A stretch of DNA of 64,000 bases from the NCBI GenBank assembly GCA_030844895.1, contig CM061228.1:35588626-35652625 (forward strand), given 5' to 3'. The notes under the pieces are model-generated. The model ran no database searches and was not told where the DNA came from. It saw only the letters and a list, made by a program, of their open reading frames with translations. Both the position numbers and the translations under genes were made by a program. Each line of letters begins with the position of its first letter. The stretch's first letter is position 1. This stretch comes from Ambrosia x helenae. Lineage: Eukaryota > Streptophyta > Magnoliopsida > Asterales > Asteraceae. Positions 23,963-36,059 of the stretch are shown in pieces.

Positions 23963-25495
23963 GCTTCTTTGTATTCTTTTAAACAACCATTTCTATATAT
24001 ATATATATATATATATTATACTTAAAACTTATAAATTCATTTTTAAATATCAAAACTATTTTATAAATTCTAAAAAAATTATATTTATTAAATCTGAGTC
24101 AAGAGTTTTATTTACAATTTTTGTTTTTCAAAAATTCATTTATTTAATATTTATAATAATTAAATCAATTTTATACTATTATATTTATAAAAATCCATTA
24201 AAATATCAAAACGATCTTATTAATTTCCACAAAAATTATCCTAAGTTTTTATAACATTAAGCTTTTCAAAAATGATTTTTATTTCAGAAAAATCATTTAT
24301 TTAACATTTTTAATCAATTTTTGTTAGTTTTAATCATAATTAAATCATAATAAATTCAATTTTTGTTATTTTTGCACCAAAATTTTATACAAATTATTTC
24401 TGATCATTTAGAACAGAAATATGAATTTTAAACTAAAAATTATTTAATTTTAATATTTTTAAATATTAAAGTTAGATTTTGACAATTTGTTATAAATAGA
24501 TTTAAATAATCTATTTTAAAGAAAATAATTTCATAAAAATTATTTTTATACTTTAAACACATTCTTGTGACCATCCTAGATTTAACATTTATAAAAAGAT
24601 TTTTAGTTATTTATTTACTAAATTTCTCTCAATTGGCAAATATTTTTAATATTTTTCAAACGAGCATTTATCCCCAATTCGAAGCCCTAGAACTTATACA
24701 TTTGTAGACTTGATAGACTTAGACATATTTATTACTTTATTATAGGGTGATACTTGATACATTTGGTCAACACAATTATCCAAATTCCTCAACAGATATA
24801 ACATTTTACCAAGGTGAGTTTTACATAGCCCCTTTTCTATTTATCACCATTTTTGGGGTGAAACATGTTTAGAACATCATCATTGCAATTCAATCATCAA
24901 TGTGTCTATGTGTTTTCTATGTTGCATTATGTCTTGAGCATGATTAGAGTAAGCACCATTCTAGCATAATCATTAACATTGATCAGCCGGCGGTATACAT
25001 TGATAGATCTATTGGACTGACAATCCCACCCGGATACGTGCCTCCTACAAAGGTAGCGTGGGTGTTTGTTATCGTATAACATATTCATTTGGACCATGAG
25101 CGCATGGTATGTATCATTTTATAACAGTCAACAGGGTTGATTATGCACTCGATTTATTTCTAGTATGTTCTCACATATGGACTAGATTGACATGACACAT
25201 GAATTGCACAACATTTTTATTCAATTATCAAAAACCTATGTAATTCTCACCAACTTTTGTTGACCCAAAAACCTTTTCAACTTAACATGTTTCAGGTTCT
25301 ATTTGCTTGAAGATTTGAATTGATGCTTGAAGATATGTGTTTAGTTTTATTCAATTTGATGTACAAATTCTAGAACTATTGTATGTAATTCATTTAAATC
25401 ATTTAATGGAATCTATTATTCACCATGAGCTACTGAACAATCATCATTACGTGACATCCCGATGTTTCCGCCATCGGTTGGGGTGTTACAGTTTG

Positions 25496-26385
25496 GGCAT
25501 TGACTTCATGGGACCATTCCCCTCCTCACGGGGCAATAATATATACTCGTGGCAGTTGATTACGTGTCAAAGTTGGCCGAGGCGCAAGCCTTACCCACAA
25601 ATGATGCCCGAGTTGTAGTGAGGTTTGTTAGGAGCTTGTTCTCGCGGTTTGGTGCCCCAAAGGCACTGATTAGTGATCGTGGTACACATTTCTGCAATGT
25701 GCAGCTTGATCGCGCGTTAGCACGTTATGGTGTCCACCACAGGTTATCCACCCCGTATCATCCACAGACAAGTGGACAGGTGGAGGTCACTAACCGTGGA
25801 TTGAAGCGAATCCTTGAGCGGTCAGTTAATCAAAACCGCAAGGATTGGGCGGACAAGCTGGATGACGCGTTATGGGCCTTCAGGACTGCCTACAAGACGC
25901 CTATTGGGACGACTCCCTTTTGGCTTGTCTATGGCAAAGCATGTCATCTCCCTGTCGAGTTAGAACATAGGGCATTCTGGGCTCTTAAAACAGCGAATTT
26001 GGATCTTAAGACCGGCGGTGAGACCCGTTTCTTGCAGATCCATGAGCTAGAAGAGCTTAGGCAACAGGCCTATGAAAGCTCGATATTGTACAAAGAGCGC
26101 ACGAAGAGACTGCACGACAGTCGCCTGAAAAGCCAGGAAGATTTTCAGGTAGGCGATTTAGTCCTGCTTTACAAACTCGTGCATGCGTCTCTTTCCAGGA
26201 AAGTTGAAATCCCGATGGACAGGATCGTACACCGTTAAGGAAGTATATCCTTACGGAACTGTCATGATTGCAAATTCAGAGGGTTTGACTTTCAAAGTCA
26301 ACGGTCATCGCCTTAAAGTCTATATCGACGGACCGGTTGACCAATCCGTGGAGGAAATCGACCTCTACACCCCACACACTTAATA
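25496..26385 (+). pseudogene. Athila integrase core and C-terminus (resumed after the nested element)
   Basis: Continuation of pol. The first catalytic Asp is in GIDFMGPF (about 25500). A small deletion near 25545 shifts frame. The rest of the core is readable at 25549-26170: second Asp in ISDRGTHF, catalytic Glu in SGQVEVTNRG, then RKDWADKLDDALWAFRTAYK. A second shift near 26175-26180 moves the C-terminal GPY/F-like region (LFPGKLKSRWTG, YGTVMI, FKVNGHRLK) to another frame, which ends at 26383. DDE residues survive individually, but the enzyme is broken. Confidence 0.88.
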
Positions 26386-27940
26386 AGTGTGGGGAAGTGA
26401 GTCTAGCTAGCGACTCGTTAATAAATATAGCACGGCGTGTATGGGCGCGCCAAATTGTATATATGTTCATAGCTTAGAATAGTTTTTAGTTAACTTGTTT
26501 TAATTTTAACTTGTTTTTGGTAGTTTGTTTTTAGTCTTTGCAGTTTCGATTCGCGCCTTATGAAGATGTGGAAAGTCGCTTCACAACAGAGGTAGTGTAC
26601 TAAGAAGCGTCCTAAAACAGGTATGTTGGTTGTTTGGGTGAAAACGGACAAGTGCAGGCGTTTTTTTGGTGAAAAACTGCAACAAAAATACATGTACAGA
26701 CACAGTGAGCGGCCACTTGGAGGCTCCGAGCGGCCCGCTCCAAACGCCGAGGTCAGTCAAAAAAAAACATGGGTGAGCGGCCGCTCAAAGGGAGCGAGCG
26801 ACCGCTCGGCGGTGTCTGCAAGAGTTTTTCAAGGGTAAAGTTGGTATTTCACACTTTTAACTCACAAACCAACCCTAACATACTCATAAAGCGGCCGCTC
26901 CTTATTATTTTGACCCAATCCTTCAATTTTTTGGCTCTCAAGAACAAACACATACAATACCTTTCAATTCCACCTTCCAATCTTCAAGAACAAGGTATGA
27001 ATCTCTAGTTTTCTTGCAATTTTCCTCGTTTTAGTGTAGATTAGTTTAGATTATTGCAATCTTTTCATGATTTTAGGGCCCCTTCATAGTGTTTAACAAA
27101 CCCTAGAATTGCTTGGAATGGATTGTTTGTTTTCTTAGTATAGATTAGTGGGTAATTATTGTCCAAATCTTTAGGTTTTGGATTTTCTTCATAAAGTTTA
27201 AATAAAATCCGAATTTATTTTTTAGATTTGTGTAATTTTCTTAGTAATTTGTTTAGTGTAATTTACTGTAATGTAGATTAATTTCATAATAGGATTGTAT
27301 GCTAGTGGTAATGTTAGTGTAATTTAGGTTCGTTCTTGGAATTTTGGGGATTCTTCATAAATGTTTAAACATCCCCAAATTCCTCTTGTTGTAGGTTATA
27401 TTTTGGTGTTCATGATCTTGTTTTGTTGGGGTTTCCTTCATAGATGTTTAACAAAACCCCAAAACTTTAAAGATTGTTAGTGTTTTGTTCATAAAACTTT
27501 GGGGCGTTCTTCATAATTAAACAAACGCGCCCCAAGTTCCAAGATCACTTCATAAGTGTTTGGTTTCTAAACACCTTGCGCTAAATGACTTGAATTTAAG
27601 ATGGTTTTGCAAACATAGCGTGTAGGTGTTAAAAATTCCAAACTTGTTTGAAAACTTCATAAGTATGAGATCTCGGCCATTCGATCGCCTAAGTACAAAA
27701 TTTTTCAAAAACCAAATGCTTGAATGGCCGCTTTTAGAGTGCATTTGGCTAAAACACTGAAAACCGGACAAAAGCCAGTGCACAGGATCGAAAAACAGGG
27801 CTGCAAAACGAAAAATGGCGCGCAGAACCTGTGAGCGGCCGCTCAATCATTCTGTGATGATTTTTTTATTTTTCGTTTGGCGTGTTTTGGGTCCGGTCTT
27901 ATTCCTTCGATTACAACTGACATATTTAAGCATTTTGATG
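26386..27940 (+). other. Athila internal non-coding region with palindromes and a PPT-like motif
   Basis: No gene is seen. AAGTGTGGGGAAG (26385-26397) mimics the Athila polypurine tract right after pol. The palindrome GAGCGGCCGCTC recurs exactly at 26775-26786 and 27833-27844, nearly complete at 26890-26900, and in degenerate form at 26705-26745 and 26793-26807. Repeated TTCATAA(G)TGTTTAACAAA-like words fill 27070-27560. Confidence 0.6.
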
Positions 27941-29154
27941 CAGATGGTGCACCGCTTTTTGAGATTTGACCCGACAAACCCGCGAGAACGCGGGTGTCTA
28001 GAGAAGTATGACGAGCTATATGCGCGGAGGGAAATGATTGCCACTCCGCGTAGGATTTGTTTGGATACTCTAGCGGAGGTAAATCAAGAGGAGAGGCTGC
28101 GGGAATGGATGGACCAACCAATGGAGAACCTGCTTTCCATAAACGAACCGGTCTTTATGGAGATAACTATCGAATTCTTCTCCACCTTGACCTAAAGAAG
28201 ACCAAGAAGGCATCTAGAACCGGACTTTCAAGCAAAGGGGATACACAGGTTGCAGTTTCGCCTAGGTGGAATCTGGCGCGACATCTCAGTCGCAGAGCTG
28301 GGTCACCACTTGGGAATATATTCCGAGGAAGAGATTTATGATGATAGCTTCAATGAAGCTATGTATAAGTTCCCGACGACAACGAACTGCGGAACGCTTT
28401 TTGGGCTCAACTGACGGGGCTTCCACAATACAACCCCCAAGGTTCAAAAGCGAGCAAAATTCGTGACCCATTGCTCCGGGTATTTCAGAAGGTTCTCTGT
28501 GGCACGGTGGCTGCAAAGAAAGAAAGTTCCACCAACTGCCCCACACCAGATTTATTATTCTTATACGCCCTGGTAAGTGATCAACGGGTTAACTTGGCTG
28601 CATTAATAGCTTCTTTTCTTAGCACAGCAGCAGGCGCAAAACCAGGCAGTATGATTTATGGGGGAGAATACGTGACTGCTCTAGCTAGATCAATTGGTGT
28701 CCTCAGGGCAGCAAAGAACACCCTTACTCAGGTTCCAAGAGGATATTATGTCGACTTGGATACACTCAGACACATGGGGATCCTACATGAGTATGACGAT
28801 GGGACGTGCCGGTTAAAAGGGCACAATAATGAGATCTGGAACCCACTTCCACCACCACAGCAGCAGCACTCACCAGTGCAGCAGCCACTACTGCCTCACG
28901 AGCAGCAGCACGAGCAGCAGTATGCGCCTCCTCAAAACTTCTACTCAGAGTTCACCGCTTTTAGGGATGAGACGTGGGAAAACTTTGGGTACATGTTCGA
29001 CAGCATGCACCACCTTTTCCAGGACTTGTGCGCGGTTCACCCATTCCACTTTGGCTACCAACCACATCACTTCCAAGAAGGGCCGGGTGAAAAGCGCAGG
29101 AGAGGTGGCGATGGAGCGGGTTCATCCGGGACCCATCATGAGGAAGATGATTGA
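27941..29154 (+). pseudogene. Athila third ORF (ATHILA/env-position protein), frameshifted
   Basis: The reading begins near ATG 27941 (FDPTNPRERGCLEKYDELYA) and continues to a stop near 28192. It then resumes in another frame (FRLGGIWRDISVAELGHHLG, about 28257-28316) and ends in the 28471-29154 frame (DLLFLYALVSDQ, PRGYYVDLDTLRHMG), with a Gln/Pro/His-rich tail. This is the protein downstream of pol in Athila elements (the ATHILA ORF family; some authors call it env-like). I see no convincing signal peptide or membrane segment. At least two frameshifts make it a pseudogene. Confidence 0.7.
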
Positions 29155-30182
29155 GCAGTGAGCAGTGGTGATGGTACTTCATCCTTTTATTTTATTTTTT
29201 GTTTTGTACTGTTATTCGGGTGCGAGCACCCAAGACATCTTTTTATTTCTTTCTGTATTCGTACCGTTTACTTTTCTGCATTTTCAATTTCAGTACTTTA
29301 GTTTATTTTATCTTATTTTGTGGTGATGATGAATGGATGTATTTGATGTGTTTTTGCTTTTGTCAAGAATGGTGGTAGTGCAGGAACAGGCGAGCACCGA
29401 TATTGATGCTCCAGACTATCCACATGCTTTCGGTTTATCAACAACAGGGGAGTTTTATTCTCTTTTTTCGCACAAATAGTTAGCTATTTCATAAACACTT
29501 TCTATTGTCACATTGGGGACAATGTGAATTTCAAGTGTGGGGAGGGGATTATGTCTTGTTTGTCCTCTTGTTTATATATATATGTATATATTTACTTAAA
29601 AAAAAACCTTTAAAAATACATATATGTATATATTTACTTATAAACATCAAGCCTAACTAATTTTTGATAAAGAAAACTCGAGGCGCGACAAACAGATGAG
29701 ATGCGAGCGTGTTAGATTCGTATACTTGCACCCATTTCCTTCCGGTTAAGTGAGCATTTGAGCCTTAATATAGATTTTCATTTCTTTGACATGCTTTCGA
29801 GTGAGCCGGATGTTTTGTGTAATTTAGAACTTGTCATTAGTATACTTATTTAGATCAGATACGTGTGAGATTGTACGAACATAATTGAGGCATTTAGGAT
29901 ACCCTTTTGATTTAGCCTTTTCTTTTCGTTCTATCTGTTTCCCATCACCTAAATGTTATCCACTAGTTAACCATGTTGAACCTAATCCCGTGTTTTTCTT
30001 ATTTACCACACCATTTCACCACTAAACCAAATAACCTTTTTCTTTTAAACCTTTTGTGTTAAAGCTCGGTTTAGGTTATTGTGTGACTAGTTTTTATGTT
30101 GTAAATAGTTCGTTTTTGGGTTTATATATTTAAAACCCGTATGTTGATTATATAATCAGTTTCAATCCTGTATATATATCAT

Positions 30183-30231
<49 letters not shown>

Positions 30232-30849
30232 AAAAAAAATCCAGAAAAATAGAACACCCTAAAATAAGGTGAATTAGCAGTATTCGAGCAGTTTTTAGAA
30301 CTTTAAAGTTAGAAATTATAAGTTAGCTCGTTTCAAAAGAAAAATCGCCTATATTAGCATTTGTGTTGTACAGTTGTAGTAGTTGCTATTAGTTAGACAT
30401 AACCGCCGGGTTTAAGCCGATTTGTCACTTTAAATATCCATTATGCACCCTTACCTTTGCCTAACATTACAACCCGTAAAAAACCTCTTGATTTGTGCTT
30501 TTTCACACGTTAGTTGGTGAAGACTAGATCTTTTGACAAGCTTGTGATATTGCACGATTCATTGTCTTGGCAATGGAGCGATTTACACATACACATTACA
30601 CGTATGTATAATAAATAAAACCGAGTGTGTGTGAACATTGTGAGTCGTGTACGGGTTTGCATGCTTGTAGATCGGAAGTGAGTCGTTGCCTTTTAGTTAT
30701 CTTATCACCTATTTATATATCTTTGTCGGCTTGTCTATTATCATCTGTACAGGCCATATTTTGCCTTTGTTGCCACTTGGCGAGTCTTTTATTTATTTTC
30801 TGTTTAAGTGTTTGCTTGAGGACAAGCAAAGTTCAAGTGTGGGGAGGTT
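29155..30849 (+). other. Athila 3' untranslated region and polypurine tracts
   Basis: The true polypurine tract AAGTGTGGGGAGG (30835-30847) abuts the 3' LTR. An internal copy AAGTGTGGGGAGGGG lies at 29533-29547 after CATTGGGGACAATGTG. A (TA)n microsatellite occupies 30183-30228. No coding region is recognised. Confidence 0.7.
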
Positions 30850-32481
30850 TGATATACGTTAATTTACACATATAAAAGTCCCCGTTTAACTCTCATTTTC
30901 AGACGTTTTTGACCTTATACACAGGAATTGGTGCTTATTTTGGTATCTTTGCAGTTTCAGGTCTTAAACGATGTCCCAGAAGCATAATTGAAGGAAAAAC
31001 GCAGTTTTCGGCGCGCAAACAGGACCTCAGGTCCTGTGAGCGGCCGCTCACCCTCTGTGAGCGGCCGCTCGCTCCTCCAGATATTTTCAAAAACCTTCCA
31101 GAAGGCCTACGTCAGCAAACGAGCAACTGGTCCACTTGTCTAAAAAGTGAGCGGCCGCTCACAGGCTTCGAGCGGCCGCTCACAGGCCCCCGTTCTTCTA
31201 TAAATTTCCCATTCAGCCCACTGATCGAAGATTGGGTTTTGGAGAGGCGATTTTAGGCGATTTTCTGACGAATCAAGTTGCTGGAAGGCCGTTTAACAAG
31301 CTCGTGAATCCATCCGATCCATCCTTCATCATCCAATCCATCTATTTAGCATTCTTATGGTTTGATCCTTTAAGCCTTTTTAGATCCAAATCTGATTTTG
31401 TATGCTATTTTGATGTTGTTTTAGTTAATCGTACGCCTACGGGCAAGAACATTAGTAATAGTTAGTAGTTAAAACAATCATTAGTATGTAATGTTTTGTA
31501 TAAATTTGGCGTTTTTCATGTCTGAATCTTGATGATCATAGTGCAACCTTGTTTCATTGTTAACGAGTTGAAAAACCGAGTGTGTTTGGCGGATACATGT
31601 TGAAAAACCGTCCGTTTAATCATCTGGTAGTAGACTAGTTAACTTGTTAATAAGTTTACACCATGAAACTGTAACCGGGTATTGGTTTGGCTAAAGTCAG
31701 TCGAATAATAATTAGAAATGCTTACCAGCACGTAAAAGGGTTTTAAAAGCTTAATGGTGCCGTTACTGATCTTTGACACAGTTAATGATCTTTGCTAGTT
31801 ATTTTGGTAGAAATAGCGATCTTAGTATATTTGTGTTCAAAGTTGGTAAAATGGAATAGGTTATGAAATGCTCTACTTTATGCTAATCTCGGTGGTTGTA
31901 TTGTGTATTCGGTATTGCTTTCCTTGATTAGTGAGGTTAGAAAACTCTTAACGGATGACTAACTTATCTTTAGAAGATTCACATGAGATCATATCAGCTG
32001 CTCGCTAATAAACGACTTGAGGTGGTTAACGTGTGTATTCGTGTTAGCTTTCCATATAGTTGTCATGTTAGGATGCCCGAAAGGGACACTAACTGTCGGA
32101 AAATGGGAATGTTGATCACGCCGTTATTTCTTATTATATGTAGATGACATGCTAGGATTGGCGTATTATAGTTTATATAGTTATATTTTCTATTTGGAGT
32201 CGTAGTTAAGTTATTTACATGTGTTAGAATTAATTTAGCTATAAACAAACTCAAACTATCTTTTTCTACTGGTAAACCGGGGATAGAGTTTTAGTACCAT
32301 TGCTCCGCGCGCGTCCATGGATCGATATCTGGTTCTTATCTACACATTACTACATATATGACAGGGTACACTTGCCCTATCGTGTGTGTTTTAATATTAA
32401 GGTCTAAACCATTTTTATAAATATTAAAGCAAAGCGTGTGTTATTTCATTATAAAAATTATGTGTATATTCGCACACGTCA
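30850..32481 (+). repeat. Athila 3' LTR
   Basis: A 1632-bp LTR, TG...CA, followed by the target duplication GTGAC. All four GAGCGGCCGCTC palindromes are exact here, and the TATA box is at 31199-31204. Relative to the 5' LTR it lacks or has replaced a block near 31560. Confidence 0.92.
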
Positions 32482-32486
32482 GTGAC

Positions 32487-33370
32487 ACATAGGAACAGCC
32501 GAACAAAACACAGTCCATAAACGCACAAGTCGAGTGAACAATTGCATGGTAGATAGTACAACATATAGACTTAAGTTGTCCTTATCTGAATCTAGGGCAC
32601 TTTTGTTCAAACATTCCCACGTCAGATTCAGTCTAGTCTTAGCAGTCGGACATCAGGTGAGTTCTCATGGCCCCATTTTTACTGTTTTGGGGGGGGGGGG
32701 GAACATGCGTACAAGTTCAATTACATTTTTTACTATTATATGATCATGAGACAAAAAGGTTCAGAGTACTCATAAGCCCTCGTGTCATACATTTTACTGT
32801 AACAATTAGCTATGGAACTTAGCCATGAAACACTGGAATAGATCTATTAGGTTGACACCCCCACTCTTGGTTAGTCACTATACCCGGATGACAGATATCA
32901 AAAGAGTGCTTGTATTTCACATTACATTCATTGTCTTTAGTGTACAATGGACGAGGCACAAAATTCGTCAAGGTTTGGTTACGGGCTCATGACAGTCACA
33001 TAATGATTATTATCCTAGCTAGGCAATGATCCAGTCACCCATGGTTTAAATAGAACTCAAAACCTGTGACCTCACCAACTTAATTGTTGACATATTTAAT
33101 TTGCATGTTTTTCAGGCAATTAATTGAGCATCATGGAACTTGGATTCGCGCACGAGCATCTCGGGGATATCATGAACCTTGTTTTGATTCAATGATATTA
33201 AATAATGCCATTTTAACTATGGTTCTTAAGACAATGTTTTGATGGTTTTTGCTAAACAATGAAGTCTTTTAATATATCACTTACTTTGTGAAATTGATGC
33301 TTGCGTAACTTGTGTGCTTGAAAACCTTTCAAAGTTACATCTCGCGTTTCTGCCTCGGTGAGGTGTGACA
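32487..33370 (+). mobile_element. Tekay-like LTR fragment, plus orientation
   Basis: Ends in GAGGTGTGACA at 33370. Its last 570 bp match, inverted, the fragment at 9383-9930 (GTTGACACCCCCACT, ACGAGGCACA, CCTCACCAACTT, TTGACATATTTAA, GCATGTTTTTCAGG). It includes a G13 run at 32689-32701. It was the right flank of the Athila target site. Confidence 0.55.
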
Positions 33371-35726
33371 ATTACAGTATACTAAATAACACGAGGGCTT
33401 TATGAGTACTCTAAACATATAGTCTCATGAACACATAAGGTCTAATAGGAAATCATTATAAAACTATGTAAATATTGCATGTCTTTCCCCAAAATAAAAA
33501 CAGTAAAAAGGGACTGTGAAATTCACCTCAAATTCGTGCAAAAGCTAGCAAAGTAAAGCCCAAGATACTAAGATCGGACCTACGTGTGTCCTAAGTACAA
33601 AAGACACCTTAGGTCCATATTCGACGGTTTATTGTGTAAGTTGTTCACCCAACTTATGAAGCGTGTTCTTAAATGTTCTTGTTTATAGGAAATCTTGTTA
33701 ACTCGATGAACCATTTGTGACTTGTGTTTTTAAATTAAGTGTTGAGATACATTTATATTAAAAAAATGTGCACACTCTTAACATTTTATCTTTTAGCATT
33801 ATTCTTATACATAACACGCACATATCTATGTTTATACATACACTCATGTACACATCACACATATACATGCACATATACATATAGATATGTTCATATATAT
33901 ATATATATATATATTGTACTCACACACACATACACATCTAGATTCATATCATGGTTTACTCATACACATACATATTTATACATGGTACACACTCACATAC
34001 ATACATATCTATATATAGATACACGGTACACACACATATACATACATATCTATATAGATATATATGGTACACACACATACACATACAAATCTATATATAT
34101 TTACATGACACACACATAACACACACACACATTAACATACATGCAAGCATTCACATATAACTTGCCTTATTAGTTTATTAGTTCTTAGTTTGTTAAAAGG
34201 CGATTTATTAACTTGGGTGAACAATCTAGTTTAGAAATACATAAAATAACAAATTTAGGTTGAGTTTGCATACCACTTAGTCTTGGAATGGATGTTTGTG
34301 ACTTGCAAATGGATGTCGAGTGGGCGGTATAGTGAGCCGAGAGTTAGAGAGGTTTGTGTGAGTTTTAAATGTGGTATGGAATGATGGTGGGGGTGGGCGG
34401 ATATATATAGCTGAGAGAGAGGAAGAGAGATGGCCAAGAAGGGTAAGTCAACTTCCATGAGTCTTGGTGCCAAAAGGAATATTTCCATTTCTTGTTTAGT
34501 ATCTTAATCCTCAATCTTTCCATAATGTGACCCAAAAAGGATTGATTTAGACTAATAATCCTATCTTTTTTGTGTTGTGTGGGGGAACATTGTCAAAAGG
34601 ATGGAGGTGACTAGTGGTGGTGTATTGGCCGAAGAAAAAGAAGGAGAAAAGGGGAAAGGAGGTGGCGGCAATGTGGTGATGTGATGGTGTGGTTATTTTG
34701 GGATAACATCTTCCATGAATCTTAGTGTTGATCAAGGGTCACACCATATATATTTAAGGTTAATCACTTGATATTACTTGTCAGTTTAGGATGTGATACA
34801 AAGTTGACATGGGATGATCGCTTGGGGGAGGTGGTAAAAAATGGCGGTGACAAGGGGAAGGAAGGCGAAGGTTATGGGGTGGCACAATGGGTGAGGCATC
34901 TTAGGTTAATATCGTGTATTGATGGGAGGTTTCCATGACATGGGAGAGCATGTTTCTTGTAACTCTCATTCCAACACCTATATACACATGCATGCGCTTG
35001 CATGCATGCTTGGGATTTGGGGAGTGGCTAGTTATAGTTAATCAATTAGAATGGGATCATAGTTGATTAAAACAAATTGTCATATTAGTGAAATTACATA
35101 TCTAAATGACATGACTAAAGGTGATTATTCCTTGGATAATGTGGGCTGATTTCTTTAAGGTTGTAGGAGGTTTATTATGGCAAGTCAACTTGTATTGGAT
35201 TAAGATTTGTTAAAGTAATTTCCTTATTAGATAAAGATGTTGTTGATTTGATTAGTGATAGGTGTAACTTGGGATTTGATGATTCACTTGTTAGATTTCC
35301 TAGTATAATATGTATATATATGCATATACATACCCAAGCATGGATAAATGTACCTGTATAATTGGTTTTAATAATATATATATTATATATATACATATAA
35401 AGTCACGTGTATTCAAACTTTCTAAGTTTATAGAATCTTTAGCTCTTGGTTATTATGTGTTTTCCATATATAAGCTAAACAAACATATATGCTTTTCCAT
35501 TTAGTCATTGAGTTTGATTTATTTGAAATAATAGTCCATCATCGTTCATAGTCATGAGTCAATCATGTGAAATTAATAACTACTAAAGTCACTAATTTGT
35601 ATGAATGGGCTTTGTTAGGCTCGCAGGCAACATAATTTGATAGAATAATGTCTAATGCATGTGATCAATATAAAGACTCGTCTAGTAAGTGTATGGATTT
35701 GACCTGGTAAATTGACGGGTGTCACA
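33371..35726 (-). mobile_element. Tekay-like LTR fragment, minus orientation, 3' end missing
   Basis: On the minus strand it starts TGTGACACCCGTCAATTTACC (35726) and runs left to 33371, where it abuts the end of the plus-oriented fragment. Positions 33371-33540 align inverted with 32620-32800 (CACGAGGGCTTTATGAGTAC, TCTCATGA, AAAACAGTAAAAA). It contains CA/TA microsatellites at 33830-34135. No internal coding region is visible. Confidence 0.5.
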
Positions 35727-36059
35727 ATAAGCCATGAGCTCATTGCAGGCCTCTATAGAAGCTGATAAATGCAAACACCAACATGTTTAGGCATTATGAA
35801 ATTAATAAAGACACAAACATATTTTTACTTATGTGTCATCCTGTTGCAACAGTATAACAGTTTTGTAAGACTCGTATAATTATGCTACAAAACGTACACA
35901 TTAGTCGCTCTGAACAGCAACCAAGTAGATCCGAATTCCATTCTTCATCTCGGTGTGATCCTCTAGTAGAGAGTAAATCTCGTTTGCTTGTAATTGAAGA
36001 ATTGCTTTTGCAAGAAACTTATATCATGTTTTAATAAATATAATGAATTAACCTTGTAA
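35727..36059. other. Unannotated spacer with a possible minus-strand exon relic
   Basis: About 110 bp (35890-36000) read on the minus strand give a plausible protein-like stretch (NEIYSLLEDHTEMKNGIR) ending in a stop. I cannot assign a family, and there is no supporting neighbour exon. Confidence 0.2.

Larger units (their letters stand above)
18988..25490 (+). mobile_element. Young non-autonomous Gypsy LTR element (TR-GAG-like), nested in Athila integrase
   Basis: A 6.5-kb element flanked by GTTTG (18983-18987 and 25491-25495). It has 2613- and 2606-bp LTRs (TGTAACATCG ... GGGGTGTTACA), an initiator-tRNA-Met primer site, a 1284-bp interior and a polypurine tract. The interior lacks protease, RT, RNase H and integrase and keeps only gag scraps with a CCHC zinc knuckle. 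LTRs are nearly identical: by eye I see two substitutions and a few homopolymer or single-base indels, so insertion was very recent. It must have used enzymes from a related Tekay-type element in trans. Each LTR carries two tRNA-like modules. Confidence 0.92.
22885..25490 (+). repeat. 3' LTR of the nested element
   Basis: Almost identical to 18988-21600. Differences seen include A-tract and ATA-repeat length, GGTTT versus GGGTTT near 23186, A versus G near 24473 and G versus A near 24637. Confidence 0.93.
12056..32481 (+). mobile_element. Athila-type Ty3/Gypsy retrotransposon, full structure, host of a nested element
   Basis: Complete LTR-to-LTR element of 20.4 kb, of which 6.5 kb is a nested insertion. 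It is bounded by the 5-bp target duplication GTGAC (12051-12055 and 32482-32486). It has LTRs starting TGATATACG and ending CACACGTCA, a tRNA-Asp primer binding site, gag, protease-RT-RNase H-integrase, an Athila-specific third ORF region and a polypurine tract. The two LTRs differ by roughly 3% in the first 360 bp plus a block difference near 12770/31560, so the insertion is moderately old. Coding regions carry several stops and frameshifts, so it is no longer autonomous. Confidence 0.92.

Noticed and set aside
33739..34160. 126- and 69-codon Tyr/Thr/His-rich ORFs
   Set aside because: They are artefacts of CA/TA repeats inside an LTR fragment.
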